Shown: piece after piece, positions 29,698-40,352 of the stretch
Position numbering within the stretch: position 1 is the first letter of the stretch
Layout of the letters: every line of letters starts with the position of its first letter
Source: Rhodocyclaceae bacterium
Lineage (GTDB): Bacteria > Pseudomonadota > Gammaproteobacteria > Burkholderiales > Rhodocyclaceae
Assembly (NCBI GenBank): GCA_030681195.1
Contig: JAUXXJ010000004.1
Location: 62,001 to 126,000, forward strand
Direction: 5' to 3'
DNA length: 64,000 nucleotides
The notes under the pieces: model-generated
Databases searched by the model: none
Told to the model about the DNA's origin: nothing
The model's input: the letters and a program-made list of their open reading frames with translations, nothing else
Translations under genes and position numbers: made by a program

Positions 29698-30588
29698 TTA
29701 GACCTTGATGCCGGCCTCGCGCATGGCGGCGCGGACACGGTCGTGGAATTCCGCAGCAAGCGGGGTTAAAGGTAGACGCAGCGCATCGCCAATCAGTCCC
29801 ATGCGGGCGCAGGCCCACTTGACGGGAATCGGATTGGCTTCGCAGAAAAGATGACGATGAAGCCCCAGCAACTGGGCATTAATCTCGCGTGCCACTTTGA
29901 CGTCACCGGCCAAGCCGGAAAAGATCATGGCGTGCATCAGTTTGGGTGCCACATTGGCCGTAACCGAAATCGTGCCATGCGCACCGAGCAGCACGAGCGC
30001 CAGAGCAGAAGCATCGTCACCGCTGTAGATCGCGAAGCCCGGCGGCGCACGCTTGATCAGATCGGTCCCCCGCTCGATGTTGCCGGTCGCATCCTTGATA
30101 CCGATCACGTTAGGTAGTTGCGCAAGGCGCAGCGTCGTGTCGTTGCTCAGATCGGCAACCGTTCGGCCCGGTACGTTGTAGAGAATCAGGGGAAGATCAA
30201 CGGCCTCGGCAATCGCCTTGAAATGGCGATACAGCCCTTCCTGTGTCGGCTTGTTGTAGTAGGGCACGACAGAGAGATGCGCCGTCGCCCCGGCTTCCTT
30301 GGCACACAGGGCAAGCTCGATGGCCTCGCTGGTCGAATTGGCCCCGGTGCCGGCAATCACCGGGACGCGCCCGGCCACATGCTCGACGGTGGCGCGGATC
30401 AGGGTGCAATGCTCGTCCATGTCGACCGTCGGCGATTCGCCGGTGGTGCCGACAACGACAATGCCATCGGAGCCTTCGGCGATATGCCAGTCGAGCAGCC
30501 TGCGCAAGCCGGGCAGGTCGAGCGAACCATCGTCAAGCATCGGTGTGACGATGGCGGGGAGGGAGCCTTGGATCATGGTTTGGGTCAT
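29698..30588 (-). CDS. dapA: 4-hydroxy-tetrahydrodipicolinate synthase
   Basis: Condenses pyruvate and aspartate semialdehyde in lysine and diaminopimelate synthesis. The 296-residue TIM barrel has GTTGESPTV, the proton-relay Tyr in LYNVPGRT and the Schiff-base Lys in [11 protein letters not shown] 30588 or 30576 could serve as start; neither has a strong ribosome site. Confidence 0.96.
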   Translation of the reverse strand: MTQTMIQGSLPAIVTPMLDDGSLDLPGLRRLLDWHIAEGSDGIVVVGTTGESPTVDMDEHCTLIRATVEHVAGRVPVIAGTGANSTSEAIELALCAKEAGATAHLSVVPYYNKPTQEGLYRHFKAIAEAVDLPLILYNVPGRTVADLSNDTTLRLAQLPNVIGIKDATGNIERGTDLIKRAPPGFAIYSGDDASALALVLLGAHGTISVTANVAPKLMHAMIFSGLAGDVKVAREINAQLLGLHRHLFCEANPIPVKWACARMGLIGDALRLPLTPLAAEFHDRVRAAMREAGIKV

Positions 30589-30611
30589 GGCTTAGAAGAA
30601 AATGAAATTGA

Positions 30612-31535
30612 TCAGAGTTCGGCCAGTGCCTTGATGTGCGCCGTCACACTACGCGCCAGGGGCGACATCACATAGCCGCCTTCCAGCATGGACACGATAC
30701 GGCCCTCGGCAGTTTCCTTGGCCACCTGCAACAACTGCTCGGTGACCCAGGCGTAATCCGATTCAAGCAGACCCATATTGCCCATATCGTCCTCGTAATG
30801 GGCATCGAAGCCGGCGGAGATGAAGATCATTTCCGGCTTGAACTCGCGCAGTCGCGGCAGCCAGACTTCGTTCACCACCTCGCGGAAAGCATCGCCACGC
30901 GAACGCGCCGGCATCGGCACGTTGCACATATTGGGCGCCGGCTCGTCATCGCCCGAATACGGATAGAACGGATGCTGGAAGATGCTCACCATCAGCATGC
31001 GCATATCGCCTTCGAGGATATTTTCGGTGCCGTTACCATGATGCACATCGAAGTCAATCACCGCAACACGTTTCAGCCCCCAGGCATCCAGCGCGTGGCG
31101 GGCGGCAATGGCGATATTGTTGAAGAAACAGAAGCCCATCGCGCGGGCGTGCTCGGCGTGGTGGCCGGGCGGACGCACGGCACAGAAAGCCGCTGGCACT
31201 TCCTTGCGCATCACCAGATCGGTCGCCAGCACACCGGCCCCCGCCGCCCGCAATGCCGCCTTGAGCGTCCCCGGGCTCATCGCGGTATCCGGGTCGAGGT
31301 GATAAATGCCCTGCGCCGGCGCGCTCGCAAAAATCATGTCGATGTAGCTTTGCGGGTGCGCACGCCGCAGATGCTCATTCTCGGCCACCGGCGCATCGTG
31401 GAAGGAGAGGTAGATATCGATGCCGGCAGCGATCAGGCGATCCTGAATCGCGCCAATACGCTCGGGTGATTCCGGGTGATGGGCACCCATATCGTGCAGC
31501 AGGCAATCGCGGTGGGTAATGAAGGCAATGGTCAT
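30612..31535 (-). CDS. Histone deacetylase-family (acetoin utilisation/acetylpolyamine amidohydrolase-like) enzyme
   Basis: A 307-residue zinc-dependent deacetylase: HHPESPERI near the N-terminus, RPPGHHAEH with the paired catalytic His, FFNNIAIAA, and the zinc ligands in [12 protein letters not shown] and SAGFDAH. All active-site residues are present. Substrate is unknown; bacterial members deacetylate small amines or acyl-lysine. ATG 31535 begins MTIAFITH, the usual family start; a longer start at 31571 is open. Confidence 0.9.
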   Translation of the reverse strand: MTIAFITHRDCLLHDMGAHHPESPERIGAIQDRLIAAGIDIYLSFHDAPVAENEHLRRAHPQSYIDMIFASAPAQGIYHLDPDTAMSPGTLKAALRAAGAGVLATDLVMRKEVPAAFCAVRPPGHHAEHARAMGFCFFNNIAIAARHALDAWGLKRVAVIDFDVHHGNGTENILEGDMRMLMVSIFQHPFYPYSGDDEPAPNMCNVPMPARSRGDAFREVVNEVWLPRLREFKPEMIFISAGFDAHYEDDMGNMGLLESDYAWVTEQLLQVAKETAEGRIVSMLEGGYVMSPLARSVTAHIKALAEL

Positions 31536-31614
31536 GGCAGGGAAGTTTTCCGTCCAGTGCTTGTCATACAATCATTCAAACCGACATTATGACCGTTTCC
31601 CGGGAATTTTTCTC

Positions 31615-32559
31615 ATGGCCCCCTCCGTCTCAGCCCCCCCTTACAACGCCCTGACAGGTGTTCTGACCGCAGCCGAACAGATCATCCTTGGCAAGCCGCA
31701 GCAGTTGCGTCTCGCCTTTGCCTGCCTGCTCGCACGCGGCCATCTCCTGATCGAAGATCTGCCCGGCGTCGGCAAGACCACACTGGCCCATACCCTCGCC
31801 CGTCTGCTCGGCCTCGACTTTCAGCGCATCCAGTTCACCAGTGACATGCTGCCGGCTGACATCCTCGGCATTTCGGTGTTTGATCGTGAGCGCAGCAGCT
31901 TCCGCTTCCACCCCGGGCCGATCTTCACCCAGGTGGTGCTGGCCGACGAAATCAACCGCGCCACACCCAAGGCGCAAAGCGCCCTGCTCGAAGCGATGGA
32001 AGAGCGCCAAGTCACCGTCGATGGCGAAACCCGCCCGCTGCCCGAGCCTTTCTTCGTCATCGCCACGCAAAACCCGACGCACCAGATCGGCACCTTCCCC
32101 CTACCGGAATCGCAGCTCGACCGCTTCTTGATGCGGATTGCGCTGGGCTACCCCGATCGCGATGCCGAACGCGCCCTGCTTGAAGGCCGCGACCGCCGTG
32201 CGCTACTGGCCGACATTCAGCCGGTGCTTGACCCCGCCGGCCTCGTGGCGGCACAAGCACAGGTACGGCAAATCCATGTTGCCCCGCCCCTGATCGACTA
32301 TGTCCAGGACCTCGTTGCCCACACCCGCCATGCCGCCACCTGGCAGCATGGTCTCTCACCGCGCGCCGGATTGGGACTCCTCGCCGCCGCGCGTGCCTGG
32401 GCACTATTGGCCGGGCGCGACCACGTGCTACCCGAGGATGTCCAGACCGTCCTGCCGACGGTCGCCACGCATCGCCTGCAAGTTCCCGGCGGCGCCATCG
32501 AAAGCCGCGCCCCGGAAGATGTCGCCCGCCTGCTGATCGAGGCAGTGCCCCTGCCCTGA
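31615..32559 (+). CDS. MoxR-family AAA+ ATPase
   Basis: A 314-residue chaperone-like ATPase: Walker A GVGKTT, Walker B VVLADEINRA, sensor IATQNP and the HQIGTFPLPESQLDRF motif. MoxR proteins usually assist assembly of metal- or cofactor-containing complexes or envelope functions. It begins a rightward operon with DUF58, transglutaminase and mltB genes. Confidence 0.93.
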   Translation: MAPSVSAPPYNALTGVLTAAEQIILGKPQQLRLAFACLLARGHLLIEDLPGVGKTTLAHTLARLLGLDFQRIQFTSDMLPADILGISVFDRERSSFRFHPGPIFTQVVLADEINRATPKAQSALLEAMEERQVTVDGETRPLPEPFFVIATQNPTHQIGTFPLPESQLDRFLMRIALGYPDRDAERALLEGRDRRALLADIQPVLDPAGLVAAQAQVRQIHVAPPLIDYVQDLVAHTRHAATWQHGLSPRAGLGLLAAARAWALLAGRDHVLPEDVQTVLPTVATHRLQVPGGAIESRAPEDVARLLIEAVPLP

Positions 32560-32574
32560 TGCCCTAGCACCGCG

Positions 32575-33549
32575 ATGTTGCTCACCCTGCGCCGCAGCCT
32601 CCATGAGCAGTTCATCCGCTGGGCACTGCGCGTGCGCCCGCCCGAGCCAACGCCCATCCACCTGACGCAGCGGCGTGTCTACGTGCTGCCCACGCGCGCC
32701 GGGGTGCTCTACGCCGTTTCGCTGCTGACCATGCTGATCGGGGCGATCAACTACAACCTCAGCCTCGGCTATGCGCTGGTTTTCCTGCTCGGCGGCCTTG
32801 GCATCACGACGATCCTCCATACCTTCCGCAATCTCGTCGGACTGACGCTGAACATCGGCACGCCCAAGCCGGTCTTTGCTGGCGATGTGGCCCACTTCCC
32901 GATCATCCTGCACAATTCTGATCGCCGCACACGCAGCTTGCTGCGCCTGCACCTGCCGGCACAGACTTCAGTCAGTACCGACTTGCCGCCGCACGACCAC
33001 ACGCGCGTGATGCTGCCCCTGCCCGCACCCCAACGTGGCTGGCTTGTCCTGCCGCGCATCACACTCGAAACTGTCTGGCCCCTCGGACTGGTGCGTGCCT
33101 GGAGCTATGCCGCGCCCGGCTGCGAATGCCTGATCTATCCGCGCCCCGCCGATGCCGTCCCGCCAGCGCCGACTTTTGGTGGCATGGCCGGCGGACGTCT
33201 GGCGAGCGACACCGGCGACGAAGACTTTGCCGGCCTGCGTCGCCACCAGCCGAGCGACCCCCCCCATCATGTCGCCTGGAAAGCTGCCGCCCGCCAGGAC
33301 AGCCATGCCCCGCTGCAAACCAAACAGTTTTCCGGCTCGGCCGCTCAATCGCTGTGGTTCGACTGGGCCACATTGCCGCCCGGCATCGATATCGAAACCC
33401 GCCTGTCGATCCTCACACGCTGGGTGCTTGATGCCGAGTCGGATGGTCTCGCCTGGGGACTGCGCCTGCCTGGACAGGAAATCGCCCAGGGACATGGCCC
33501 CGATCATGTGCACGCCTGCCTGAAAGCCCTGGCACTCCATGAAGCCTGA
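32575..33549 (+). CDS. DUF58 domain protein of the MoxR operon
   Basis: A 324-residue protein with two N-terminal membrane helices (residues ~38-80) and a C-terminal region containing the DUF58 feature DEDFAGLRRHQPSDPPHHVAWKA in part. DUF58 proteins are conserved partners of MoxR ATPases. A repeat copy encodes the linker A-V-P-P-A-P-T-F around residue 196. The 3' end overlaps the next gene by 11 bases. Confidence 0.88.
   Translation: MLLTLRRSLHEQFIRWALRVRPPEPTPIHLTQRRVYVLPTRAGVLYAVSLLTMLIGAINYNLSLGYALVFLLGGLGITTILHTFRNLVGLTLNIGTPKPVFAGDVAHFPIILHNSDRRTRSLLRLHLPAQTSVSTDLPPHDHTRVMLPLPAPQRGWLVLPRITLETVWPLGLVRAWSYAAPGCECLIYPRPADAVPPAPTFGGMAGGRLASDTGDEDFAGLRRHQPSDPPHHVAWKAAARQDSHAPLQTKQFSGSAAQSLWFDWATLPPGIDIETRLSILTRWVLDAESDGLAWGLRLPGQEIAQGHGPDHVHACLKALALHEA
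33154..33177 (-). repeat. 24-bp dispersed repeat, copy 7 (exact consensus)
   Basis: Exact consensus on the minus strand, within the DUF58 gene, read as A-V-P-P-A-P-T-F. Confidence 0.95.
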
Positions 33550-35485
33550 TGCCCCCCAGCCGCTCACGCTGACACAAACCTGGTGGCTGCTCGCCACCGG
33601 ACTGGCTGCGTTTGTTCCTTTGGTTCCCCATGTGCCGATCTGGCTTGCCGGGCTGACCGGCGCTATTTTTGTCTGGCGTGCAGCACTGGTCTGGTGGCAT
33701 CAGTCGCTCCCGACACGCTGGGTGCTGGTACTGGTCACGGTGGCCGGCGCCGCCGGCGTTTTTCTTGAATATCGCACCCTGTTCGGCCAGCGTGCCGGCG
33801 TCGCCCTGTTGCTGATCTTCCTGGCGCTCAAGCAACTTGAAGCACGCATCCCGCGGGATGGCCTGGCCATCATCTTCCTCGCCTACTTTCTCACCCTGAC
33901 GCAATTCTTTGAGGATCAGTCGATCCCCATCGCGGCAACCATGCTGGCCACCCTGACCGTCGCCACCGCCGCCCTCGCTGCGCTGACCGATGCCCGCATT
34001 TCACCCCTGCCTCTGCTACGACGCGCCGGGGTGATGCTGTTGCAAGCCGTACCCTTCATGCTGATCCTGTTCGTCCTGTTTCCGCGCGTCAACGGCCCGC
34101 TGTGGGGGCTACCAAGCGACGCCTACAGCGGGCTCACCGGACTTTCCGACAGCATGACGCCCGGTTCGATCAACAACCTGATCCAGTCGGATGCCATCGC
34201 TTTTCGCGCCAAATTTGAGGGCGAGGTTCCACCGCGCCAGCAAATGTATTGGCGTGGCCCGGTCCTCTCGCGCCTGAAGGATCGCACCTGGCTACCGGGC
34301 TTGATTCGCCCCGCGCAGATCGACTATGTGCCGGCTCCGGGCAGTCCGAGTTATCGCTATACCATCACGCTGGAAGCACACAACCGTCCCTGGCTGTTTG
34401 CCCTCGAATTGCCCAGCACCCTGCCGCCCAACGCCTTCAGTACGGCCGACTTCCAACTGCATGCGAAGAAACCCGTGCGCGAGCGCCTCCGCTACGCGCT
34501 GGAGTCCCATGCTGAGGTCATGCAAGGAGCAGAAGATGATTTCGTCCTGTCGCTGGCGCGACAACTTCCAGCTGGCCTCAGCCCGCGCACGCAAGCGCTG
34601 GGAGAGCGCTGGGCAAACGAAGGGGGCAACGACACACAGCGCCTGCAACGCGCCATAGAGTTCCTGCGTCAGCAACGCCTCACCTACACCTTGCAACCAC
34701 CCCTGATGGGCCAGCATGTCGCCGACGAGTTTCTCTTCGACCACAAACGCGGCTTCTGCGAACACTTCGCCTCGGCCTTCGTCATCCTCATGCGTGCGGC
34801 CGATGTGCCCGCACGTGTCGTGACGGGCTACCAAGGCGGCGAACGTAACCCGGTTGACGACACCTGGGTGATCCGTCAGTCCGATGCCCATGCCTGGGCC
34901 GAAGTTTGGCTGGAAACACAGGGGTGGGTGCGTGTCGACCCGACGGCCACCAGTGCGCCGGCACGCATCGAACAAAACCTCGCTGCTGCCGTGCCGGCTG
35001 GCGAACCCCTGCCCATGCTCGCCCGTGCCGGCTTCGACTGGCTCAAAGATTTACGCTTCCGTTGGTGGGCCGTTAACAACGCATGGAACCAGTGGGTGCT
35101 CGGCTACGACATGCAGCGCCAGCGCGATTTTCTACAGAAATTGGGCATGGCGTCACCCGACTGGCGCAAGATGATTGTCTGGCTCGCCGTGCTCTGCGGG
35201 ACGGTACTGCTAGCCCTCACCGCCGCGATGCTCTGGCGCCGTCCACCGGCCGACCCGGCCCTGCGCCAGTGGCAGCGCTTCTGCCGACGGCTGGCGCGGC
35301 GTGGTCTGGCGCGCTACGAGTGGGAAGGACCGGACGCCTATGCCCAACGTCTCGTCGCCGCACTGCCGGCAAAAGCGCCGGAAATCTCGCGCATCGCACG
35401 ACTTTACGCCGGGCTTCGCTACGGTAGGCTGGAGCCCCTTGCCCTTGAGGAATTACGCCGCTATGTCGCGGCCTTCAAACCATGA
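33539..35485 (+). CDS. TgpA-type membrane transglutaminase-like protein (DUF3488)
   Basis: A 648-residue protein: five or six N-terminal membrane helices (~residues 15-190), then a periplasmic transglutaminase domain with Cys in KRGFCEHFA, His in SDAHAWAEVW and Asp in WVRVDPT, one more membrane helix near residue 550 and a short cytoplasmic tail. The family was defined by Pseudomonas TgpA, essential for viability there. It overlaps both neighbours, showing tight operon coupling. Confidence 0.92.
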   Translation: MKPDAPQPLTLTQTWWLLATGLAAFVPLVPHVPIWLAGLTGAIFVWRAALVWWHQSLPTRWVLVLVTVAGAAGVFLEYRTLFGQRAGVALLLIFLALKQLEARIPRDGLAIIFLAYFLTLTQFFEDQSIPIAATMLATLTVATAALAALTDARISPLPLLRRAGVMLLQAVPFMLILFVLFPRVNGPLWGLPSDAYSGLTGLSDSMTPGSINNLIQSDAIAFRAKFEGEVPPRQQMYWRGPVLSRLKDRTWLPGLIRPAQIDYVPAPGSPSYRYTITLEAHNRPWLFALELPSTLPPNAFSTADFQLHAKKPVRERLRYALESHAEVMQGAEDDFVLSLARQLPAGLSPRTQALGERWANEGGNDTQRLQRAIEFLRQQRLTYTLQPPLMGQHVADEFLFDHKRGFCEHFASAFVILMRAADVPARVVTGYQGGERNPVDDTWVIRQSDAHAWAEVWLETQGWVRVDPTATSAPARIEQNLAAAVPAGEPLPMLARAGFDWLKDLRFRWWAVNNAWNQWVLGYDMQRQRDFLQKLGMASPDWRKMIVWLAVLCGTVLLALTAAMLWRRPPADPALRQWQRFCRRLARRGLARYEWEGPDAYAQRLVAALPAKAPEISRIARLYAGLRYGRLEPLALEELRRYVAAFKP

Positions 35486-36462
35486 TGCGCCTGCTTCTCT
35501 CGCTAGTCCTGCTCTTCCCTATCATCAGCTTCGCCGGCTATGCCGAGCGTGAAGATGTTCAGGCGTTTATCGCCGAGATGCACACGCGCCATGGCCTCGA
35601 CAGTGAAACACTGACACGCCTCTTCGCACAAACCGAACCCATCCCGTTTGTCCTCAAGGCCATTGCCCCCCCAACTGACCCGCGCGTGAAATCCTGGCGC
35701 AGCTACCGGCAGCGCTTCATCGAACCCAAGCGCCTCAGGGCCGGCCTGGCATTCTGGCAAAAGCATCAGGCCACCCTCGCCAAAGCCGAAGCGCTGAGTG
35801 GCATCCCCGCCGAAGTCATCGTCTCCATCATCGGCATCGAAACCATCTACGGCAAGCACCTCGGTCGCTTCGACACCTTCGCGGCACTCGCCACGCTAGC
35901 CTTCGACTATCCGCCGCGCGCCGACCTGTTCCGGCGCGAACTCGAAGCGCTGCTGCTGCTGGCACGTGATGAACAGCGCAGCCCGATGGACTACCGCGGC
36001 TCCTACGCAGGCGCCATCGGCCTGCCCCAGTTTTTGCCCTCCAGCATCCGCGCCTATGCGGTCGACTTTGACGGGAGCGGGCAAATTGATCTGACCGGCA
36101 GCAGCGACGATGCCATTGGCAGTGTCGCCAACTTTCTCAAACTGCACGGCTGGGAATCGGGCGGACCGGTGGCAATAAAAGTTGGCGCTGGCGGGATGGC
36201 GCAGGTACTGATCAACGAAGGCATCAAGCCCGTGCGCCGCCCGGCCGAGATGCGCGACTTTGGTGTGGTCTTACCGGCCGATGTAGCGGATGCGCCTGCC
36301 GCACTGATCGACCTCGTCACCCCCGCCGCCGACACCGAGTACTGGCTCGGCTACCAGAACTTCTTCGTCATCACGCGCTACAACCGCAGCAGCTTCTACG
36401 CCATGGCGGTCTACCAGTTCGCACAGGCATTGAAAGCAGGTTGGCTTACAACAAGGCGCTGA
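35482..36462 (+). CDS. mltB: Lytic murein transglycosylase B
   Basis: Cleaves peptidoglycan glycan strands. The 326-residue protein has a signal peptide (residues 1-18), the catalytic Glu in [15 protein letters not shown], the [12 protein letters not shown] motif and [15 protein letters not shown]. No lipobox Cys is seen, so it is likely soluble periplasmic. A repeat copy encodes K-V-G-A-G-G-M-A just after [11 protein letters not shown]. Its start overlaps the transglutaminase stop; the 3' end overlaps rpoS tail to tail by 17 bases. Confidence 0.93.
   Translation: MMRLLLSLVLLFPIISFAGYAEREDVQAFIAEMHTRHGLDSETLTRLFAQTEPIPFVLKAIAPPTDPRVKSWRSYRQRFIEPKRLRAGLAFWQKHQATLAKAEALSGIPAEVIVSIIGIETIYGKHLGRFDTFAALATLAFDYPPRADLFRRELEALLLLARDEQRSPMDYRGSYAGAIGLPQFLPSSIRAYAVDFDGSGQIDLTGSSDDAIGSVANFLKLHGWESGGPVAIKVGAGGMAQVLINEGIKPVRRPAEMRDFGVVLPADVADAPAALIDLVTPAADTEYWLGYQNFFVITRYNRSSFYAMAVYQFAQALKAGWLTTRR
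36177..36200 (+). repeat. 24-bp dispersed repeat, copy 8
   Basis: Two mismatches (GTTGG and ATGGC), both C to T. Inside mltB, read as K-V-G-A-G-G-M-A. Confidence 0.88.
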
Positions 36463-37347
36463 CGCCAATCTCCTGCCGTGCGATACGCGCCCGCAGGCGC
36501 ACCAGCGCTTCTATCTGCAACTGACGCACCCGCTCACGGGTAATCCCGAGTTCTTCGGCCAACACTTCCAGCGTGGCGATTTCGCCGCCGTTCAGGCCAT
36601 AGCGCGCTTCGACCACACGGCGCTGCCGCTCGGGCAGTTCGGCCACCCATCTGGCGATATGTGCCTCGACTTCGGCCTGTTCGAGATTGGCTTCCGGGCT
36701 GGCCGCCTCTTCGTCGGCCAGCGCATCGGCGAGGGTCAGGTCAGGATCAATATCGAGCGGCGCATCCAGCGAGGCGGTGCGCTCGTTGAGGGCCAGAATG
36801 TGGCGCACCTCCTCGACCGGTTTGTGTAACAGGCCGGCAACACGTTCAATGGCATGACCTTCCTCGCCGGGCTCGACGCCAAGCTTGCGCAAGGCCTGCA
36901 GGACGCTATTGAGCTCCTTGACCACATGCACCGGCAAACGAATGGTGCGCGACTGGTTCATGATGGCGCGCTCGATGTTCTGGCGCACCCACCACGTCGC
37001 GTAGGTGGAAAAGCGGAAACCGCGTTCCGGGTCGAACTTTTCCAGCGCGTGGATCAGGCCAAGGTTGCCTTCCTCGATCAGGTCGTCAAGCGCGACGCCA
37101 CGGTTGAGGTAATGCTTGGCGATGCTGACGACGAGGCGCAGATTGGCCTCGATCATGTGCTGGCGCGCGGCGAAATCTCCCGCCCGTGTAGCTCGCGACA
37201 GGGCTAGTTTTCGGCCGGTTTAAGCAGCGGCGTGGCACCGATTTCGTTCAGGTAAAGCTGGGTGATGTCTTCGAGAAAGCCATCCTCGCCGGCCGTCTGC
37301 GCCGCCGGCTCGAGTTCGTTTTCCGAAACGTCGAGCGGCTCGTTCAT
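36446..37347 (-). pseudogene. rpoS: rpoS, general stress sigma factor, interrupted by a one-base frameshift
   Basis: The start ATG (37347-37345) overlaps the nlpD stop as ATGA, as in other proteobacteria. Reading runs 47 codons through region 1.2 (YLNEIGATPLL) and hits TAG at 37206-37204, next to an A-run at 37211-37208. Adding one A to that run restores [12 protein letters not shown] and then [10 protein letters not shown] and all of regions 2-4 to the stop at 36446, giving a normal ~300 residues. The intact downstream part alone can be read from ATG 37156 (236 residues) but lacks region 1.2. Either a real mutation, a frameshifting site, or a base-calling error in a homopolymer. Confidence 0.85.
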
Positions 37348-38315
37348 CCGCGCGGCGGCAAAAACTTGAGGGGATCGACCGGCTTGCCCTGCTGGCGAAT
37401 CTCGAAATGCAGCTTGGGCTGGTCGGCATCGCTGTCGCCCAGTTCGGCAATCTTCTGGCCGCGCGTGACCATTTGCCCTTCCTTGACGAGGATCTTGCTG
37501 TTGTGGGCATACACGGAACTATTGCCGCCACCGTGCAGCACGATGACGAGATTGCCGTACTTGTTCATCGTGCCGACGTAGATCACCTTACCGGCTGCTG
37601 CAGCCTGCACCGGCTCGCCGATCTTGCCGGCAATGTCGACACCCTTGTTGGCCTCGCCGCTGCCTTCGCTGAAGCTGGCGAGAATCTTGCCGCTGGCCGG
37701 CCAGACCCAATCGACGCTGCCCATCGCTGGAGGCGCCGGAGCCGCCGCAGGCGGTGCCGGGGGCTTTTCCGCCACGGGTACGGGTTGGGGCTGGGGCGCT
37801 GGAGAAGGTGCCGCCTCCTGCGCTTTGAGTTTGGCCAGATTCTCCTCGGAATACGGCAACTTGCCGCCCTTTGGCGTGCGCTTGAGCTTCTCGGTATCGG
37901 TCTCTGCAAAAGTCGGCGTTGGCGAGACGGCACCCTGCGGCTGCTCGTCGAGCGAACGCCCGACCGGGCTGCCGCCCGAACTGATCGGCCGCACTTCGCT
38001 GACACCATCGGCGACCACGGCGGGCTTCTCGGCGGCACCCGGCGCGGCCACCAGCAAAGACTGTCCGACGCGGATGCGGTTCGGATTGTCGAGCCTGTTC
38101 CAGATAATCAACTCACGGTAATCCACCCCTTGGTCGAGCGCGATGCTGTACAGCGTATCGCCCTTCTTCACCGTGTAAGTGCCTGCGCTCTTGACCGTAG
38201 CGGCCGCCTCGATACGTGTGGGCGCCCCGGAATCCTTCACTGGCGCAGGTGCGGTGGCAGCACAACCCGCCAGCAGCGCAAGCAAGGGCAAAAGACGCCA
38301 GAGTTGCATGGTCAT
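37344..38315 (-). CDS. nlpD: NlpD, LysM/LytM murein hydrolase activator lipoprotein
   Basis: Activates amidases at division. The 323-residue lipoprotein has a lipobox LLAGC, a LysM domain (YTVKKGDTLYSIALDQG), a Pro/Ala-rich linker (partly encoded by a repeat copy) and a C-terminal LytM domain. The LytM site is degenerate (NKGVDIAG instead of His; only LHFEIR keeps a His), as expected for an activator rather than an enzyme. GTG 38318, ATG 38315 and ATG 38309 are all possible starts. rpoS follows directly. Confidence 0.93.
   Translation of the reverse strand: MTMQLWRLLPLLALLAGCAATAPAPVKDSGAPTRIEAAATVKSAGTYTVKKGDTLYSIALDQGVDYRELIIWNRLDNPNRIRVGQSLLVAAPGAAEKPAVVADGVSEVRPISSGGSPVGRSLDEQPQGAVSPTPTFAETDTEKLKRTPKGGKLPYSEENLAKLKAQEAAPSPAPQPQPVPVAEKPPAPPAAAPAPPAMGSVDWVWPASGKILASFSEGSGEANKGVDIAGKIGEPVQAAAAGKVIYVGTMNKYGNLVIVLHGGGNSSVYAHNSKILVKEGQMVTRGQKIAELGDSDADQPKLHFEIRQQGKPVDPLKFLPPRG
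37908..37931 (+). repeat. 24-bp dispersed repeat, copy 9
   Basis: Two mismatches (GGCGTTG and centre GCGAG). Complement lies in the nlpD linker, read as A-V-S-P-T-P-T-F. Confidence 0.88.
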
Positions 38316-38971
38316 CACGCCACCCCCGGCAACAGCGGCACGAAGCGCACCGCATCGAAACGCTTTTCCACCAGCCCGTCCGGTGTGCGCTCGATCAGCA
38401 CCAGCACCTGATCGCCACTACCGACAGGAATCACCAAGCGTCCGCCAATCGCCAACTGATCACACAGCGCCTGCGGAATGCCCATGCCGGCGGCGGCGAC
38501 AATGATCGAATCAAAGGGTGCCGCCTCAGGCAGACCGACCATGCCGTCGCCATGCTTGAGGCGGATGCGCGTGAGCTTCAGCGCCTTGAGGTTCTCACGC
38601 GCCCTTGCCAGCAGCGGACCAAGCCGCTCGACGCCATATACCTCGGTCGACAACTGCGCCAGCACGGCCGCCTGATAGCCGCAACCGGCGCCGACTTCAA
38701 GCGTTTTACCCAGCTTGTTACGGCCTTCGAGCAGCAACTCGATCATGCGCGCGACAATGAAGGGCTGCGAAATGGTCTGACCAAGAATCAGCGGTAGCGC
38801 GGTGTCCTCATAGGCGCGGTGCGCCATTGCCTCCTCGACGAAGATATGGCGTGGCACCGCGGCCAGTGCCATCAGGGCGCGTTGGTCGCGCACGCCCTGT
38901 TCGCGCACCCGTTCGATCATGCGCGCCCGCGTGCGCTCGGAGGTCATGCCAATGCCGGAGAGGGCATTCAT
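38315..38971 (-). CDS. pcm: Protein-L-isoaspartate O-methyltransferase
   Basis: Repairs isoaspartyl residues in aged proteins using SAM. The 218-residue protein has [22 protein letters not shown], the SAM motif [14 protein letters not shown] and the family ending PLLPGV. The ATG at 38971 overlaps the surE stop (ATGA); an ATG three codons upstream is also open. Confidence 0.95.
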   Translation of the reverse strand: MNALSGIGMTSERTRARMIERVREQGVRDQRALMALAAVPRHIFVEEAMAHRAYEDTALPLILGQTISQPFIVARMIELLLEGRNKLGKTLEVGAGCGYQAAVLAQLSTEVYGVERLGPLLARARENLKALKLTRIRLKHGDGMVGLPEAAPFDSIIVAAAGMGIPQALCDQLAIGGRLVIPVGSGDQVLVLIERTPDGLVEKRFDAVRFVPLLPGVA

Positions 38972-39708
38972 GCCATCCACTCCATCAGACGTTCCTGCTG
39001 CGCGAAGTGGGTGAGATCAACCTGGAGCGGCGTTACCGACACCCAGCCATTCTCGACCGCGTGAAAATCGGTGCCCTCGCCGGCATCGGCGGCAGCACCG
39101 GCAGCACCCACCCAATACACCGCCTCGCCACGCGGAGAAACTTGCTTGACCACCGGCTCGGCCTTGTGGCGCCGCCCGAGGCGCGTCACCCGCGTGCCCG
39201 CCAATACATCATGGGGCACATCCGGCACATTGACATTGAGCAGCACCGGCGCGCCAAAAGGTTGCACCTTGAAGCGCTCCGCCAAATCGCGCACGACGCG
39301 GGCGGCAGTCGCAAAGTTGCGTCCTTCAAAACTGCCCAGCGACACGGCAATCGACGGCACGCCGAGCAGGTAGCCTTCCATCGCGGCCGCCACGGTGCCG
39401 GAATAGACCGTATCGTCGCCCATGTTCGGCCCCCAGTTGACGCCGGAGATCACCATGTCCGGCTCATGTTCGAGCATGCCGGTCACGGCCAGGTGCACGC
39501 AGTCGGTCGGGGTGCCATTGACGTAGAAGAAACCATTGGCGGCTTGTTTGAGATGCAGCGGCCGATCAAGTGTCAGGGAATTCGAGGCGCCACTGCGGTT
39601 GCGCTCGGGCGCCACCACGGTAATCTCGCCTATGCCGCGAATGGCTTCGTAAAGTGCCGCCAGACCGGGGGCAAAATAACCATCGTCATTGGAAAGCAGG
39701 ATGCGCAC
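38968..39708 (-). CDS. surE: 5'/3'-nucleotidase SurE
   Basis: Metal-dependent nucleotide phosphatase. The 246-residue protein starts with the metal motif [14 protein letters not shown], and has [16 protein letters not shown] and [22 protein letters not shown]. The start codon is GTG 39708. It sits in the standard surE-pcm-nlpD-rpoS order. Confidence 0.96.
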   Translation of the reverse strand: MRILLSNDDGYFAPGLAALYEAIRGIGEITVVAPERNRSGASNSLTLDRPLHLKQAANGFFYVNGTPTDCVHLAVTGMLEHEPDMVISGVNWGPNMGDDTVYSGTVAAAMEGYLLGVPSIAVSLGSFEGRNFATAARVVRDLAERFKVQPFGAPVLLNVNVPDVPHDVLAGTRVTRLGRRHKAEPVVKQVSPRGEAVYWVGAAGAAADAGEGTDFHAVENGWVSVTPLQVDLTHFAQQERLMEWMA

Positions 39709-39717
39709 GGAACAACC

Positions 39718-40281
39718 TTACCTCAGAAAATTCTTGCTGATGTCGCGGAAGGTTTCGCTACCGGCCACATGCAGCCACTCGAAGGCCACCATCTCGCGGC
39801 AGACAATCGTGATGCCGTGCTGCCGCATGCGCGCCAATGCCAGCGCCTTGTGTTGCGGATCGCGCGAACCAACGGCCTCCTCGACCACAAACACCTGCTT
39901 GCCGGCCGCCGCCAGTTCCAGCACCGTCTGCAACACGCAGACATGCGACTCGATGCCGCACACCACCACCTGCGGCCGTTCCATGCCGGGCAGGCCCGGC
40001 AGACAATTCCCTGCGACGCAGGAGAAGTGCATCTTGACACCGACGCTGCCGGTCGGCAGGCGCGCCGCGACTTGCGGATGCGTATGACCGATGCCCTTGG
40101 GGTACTGCTCTGTGACGGTCACGGGCACCTTCAGACGTTGCGCCACCTGCACCAGCCAATCCACATGCCCCAACAAACGCTGCCACTCATGAATGTGCGG
40201 CAGCAGGCGTTCCTGTAGATCAACAACCAGCAAGACCGACTGGTCGGCGCGAATGAGGGGATAAGGAGCAAGGGGATTCAT
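39718..40281 (-). CDS. Isochorismatase-like cysteine hydrolase
   Basis: A 187-residue cysteine hydrolase (YcaC/nicotinamidase superfamily). The expected triad is visible: Asp in LLVVDLQERL, Lys in VGVKMHFSC and Cys in VCGIESHVCVLQT. Substrate is unknown. It lies nine bases upstream of surE on the same strand and is probably the first gene of that operon. Confidence 0.88.
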   Translation of the reverse strand: MNPLAPYPLIRADQSVLLVVDLQERLLPHIHEWQRLLGHVDWLVQVAQRLKVPVTVTEQYPKGIGHTHPQVAARLPTGSVGVKMHFSCVAGNCLPGLPGMERPQVVVCGIESHVCVLQTVLELAAAGKQVFVVEEAVGSRDPQHKALALARMRQHGITIVCREMVAFEWLHVAGSETFRDISKNFLR

Positions 40282-40352
40282 GCGCCGATTTTACCCCGTG
40301 CCCTGCTGGCCCCAATGCAACAAACTGAAGCCAAAATTGACCGTGATAAGCC

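Noticed and set aside
38680..38700. GGCGCCGACTT in pcm
   Set aside because: It is the native SAM-binding GAGCGYQ coding region; the rest of the consensus is absent.
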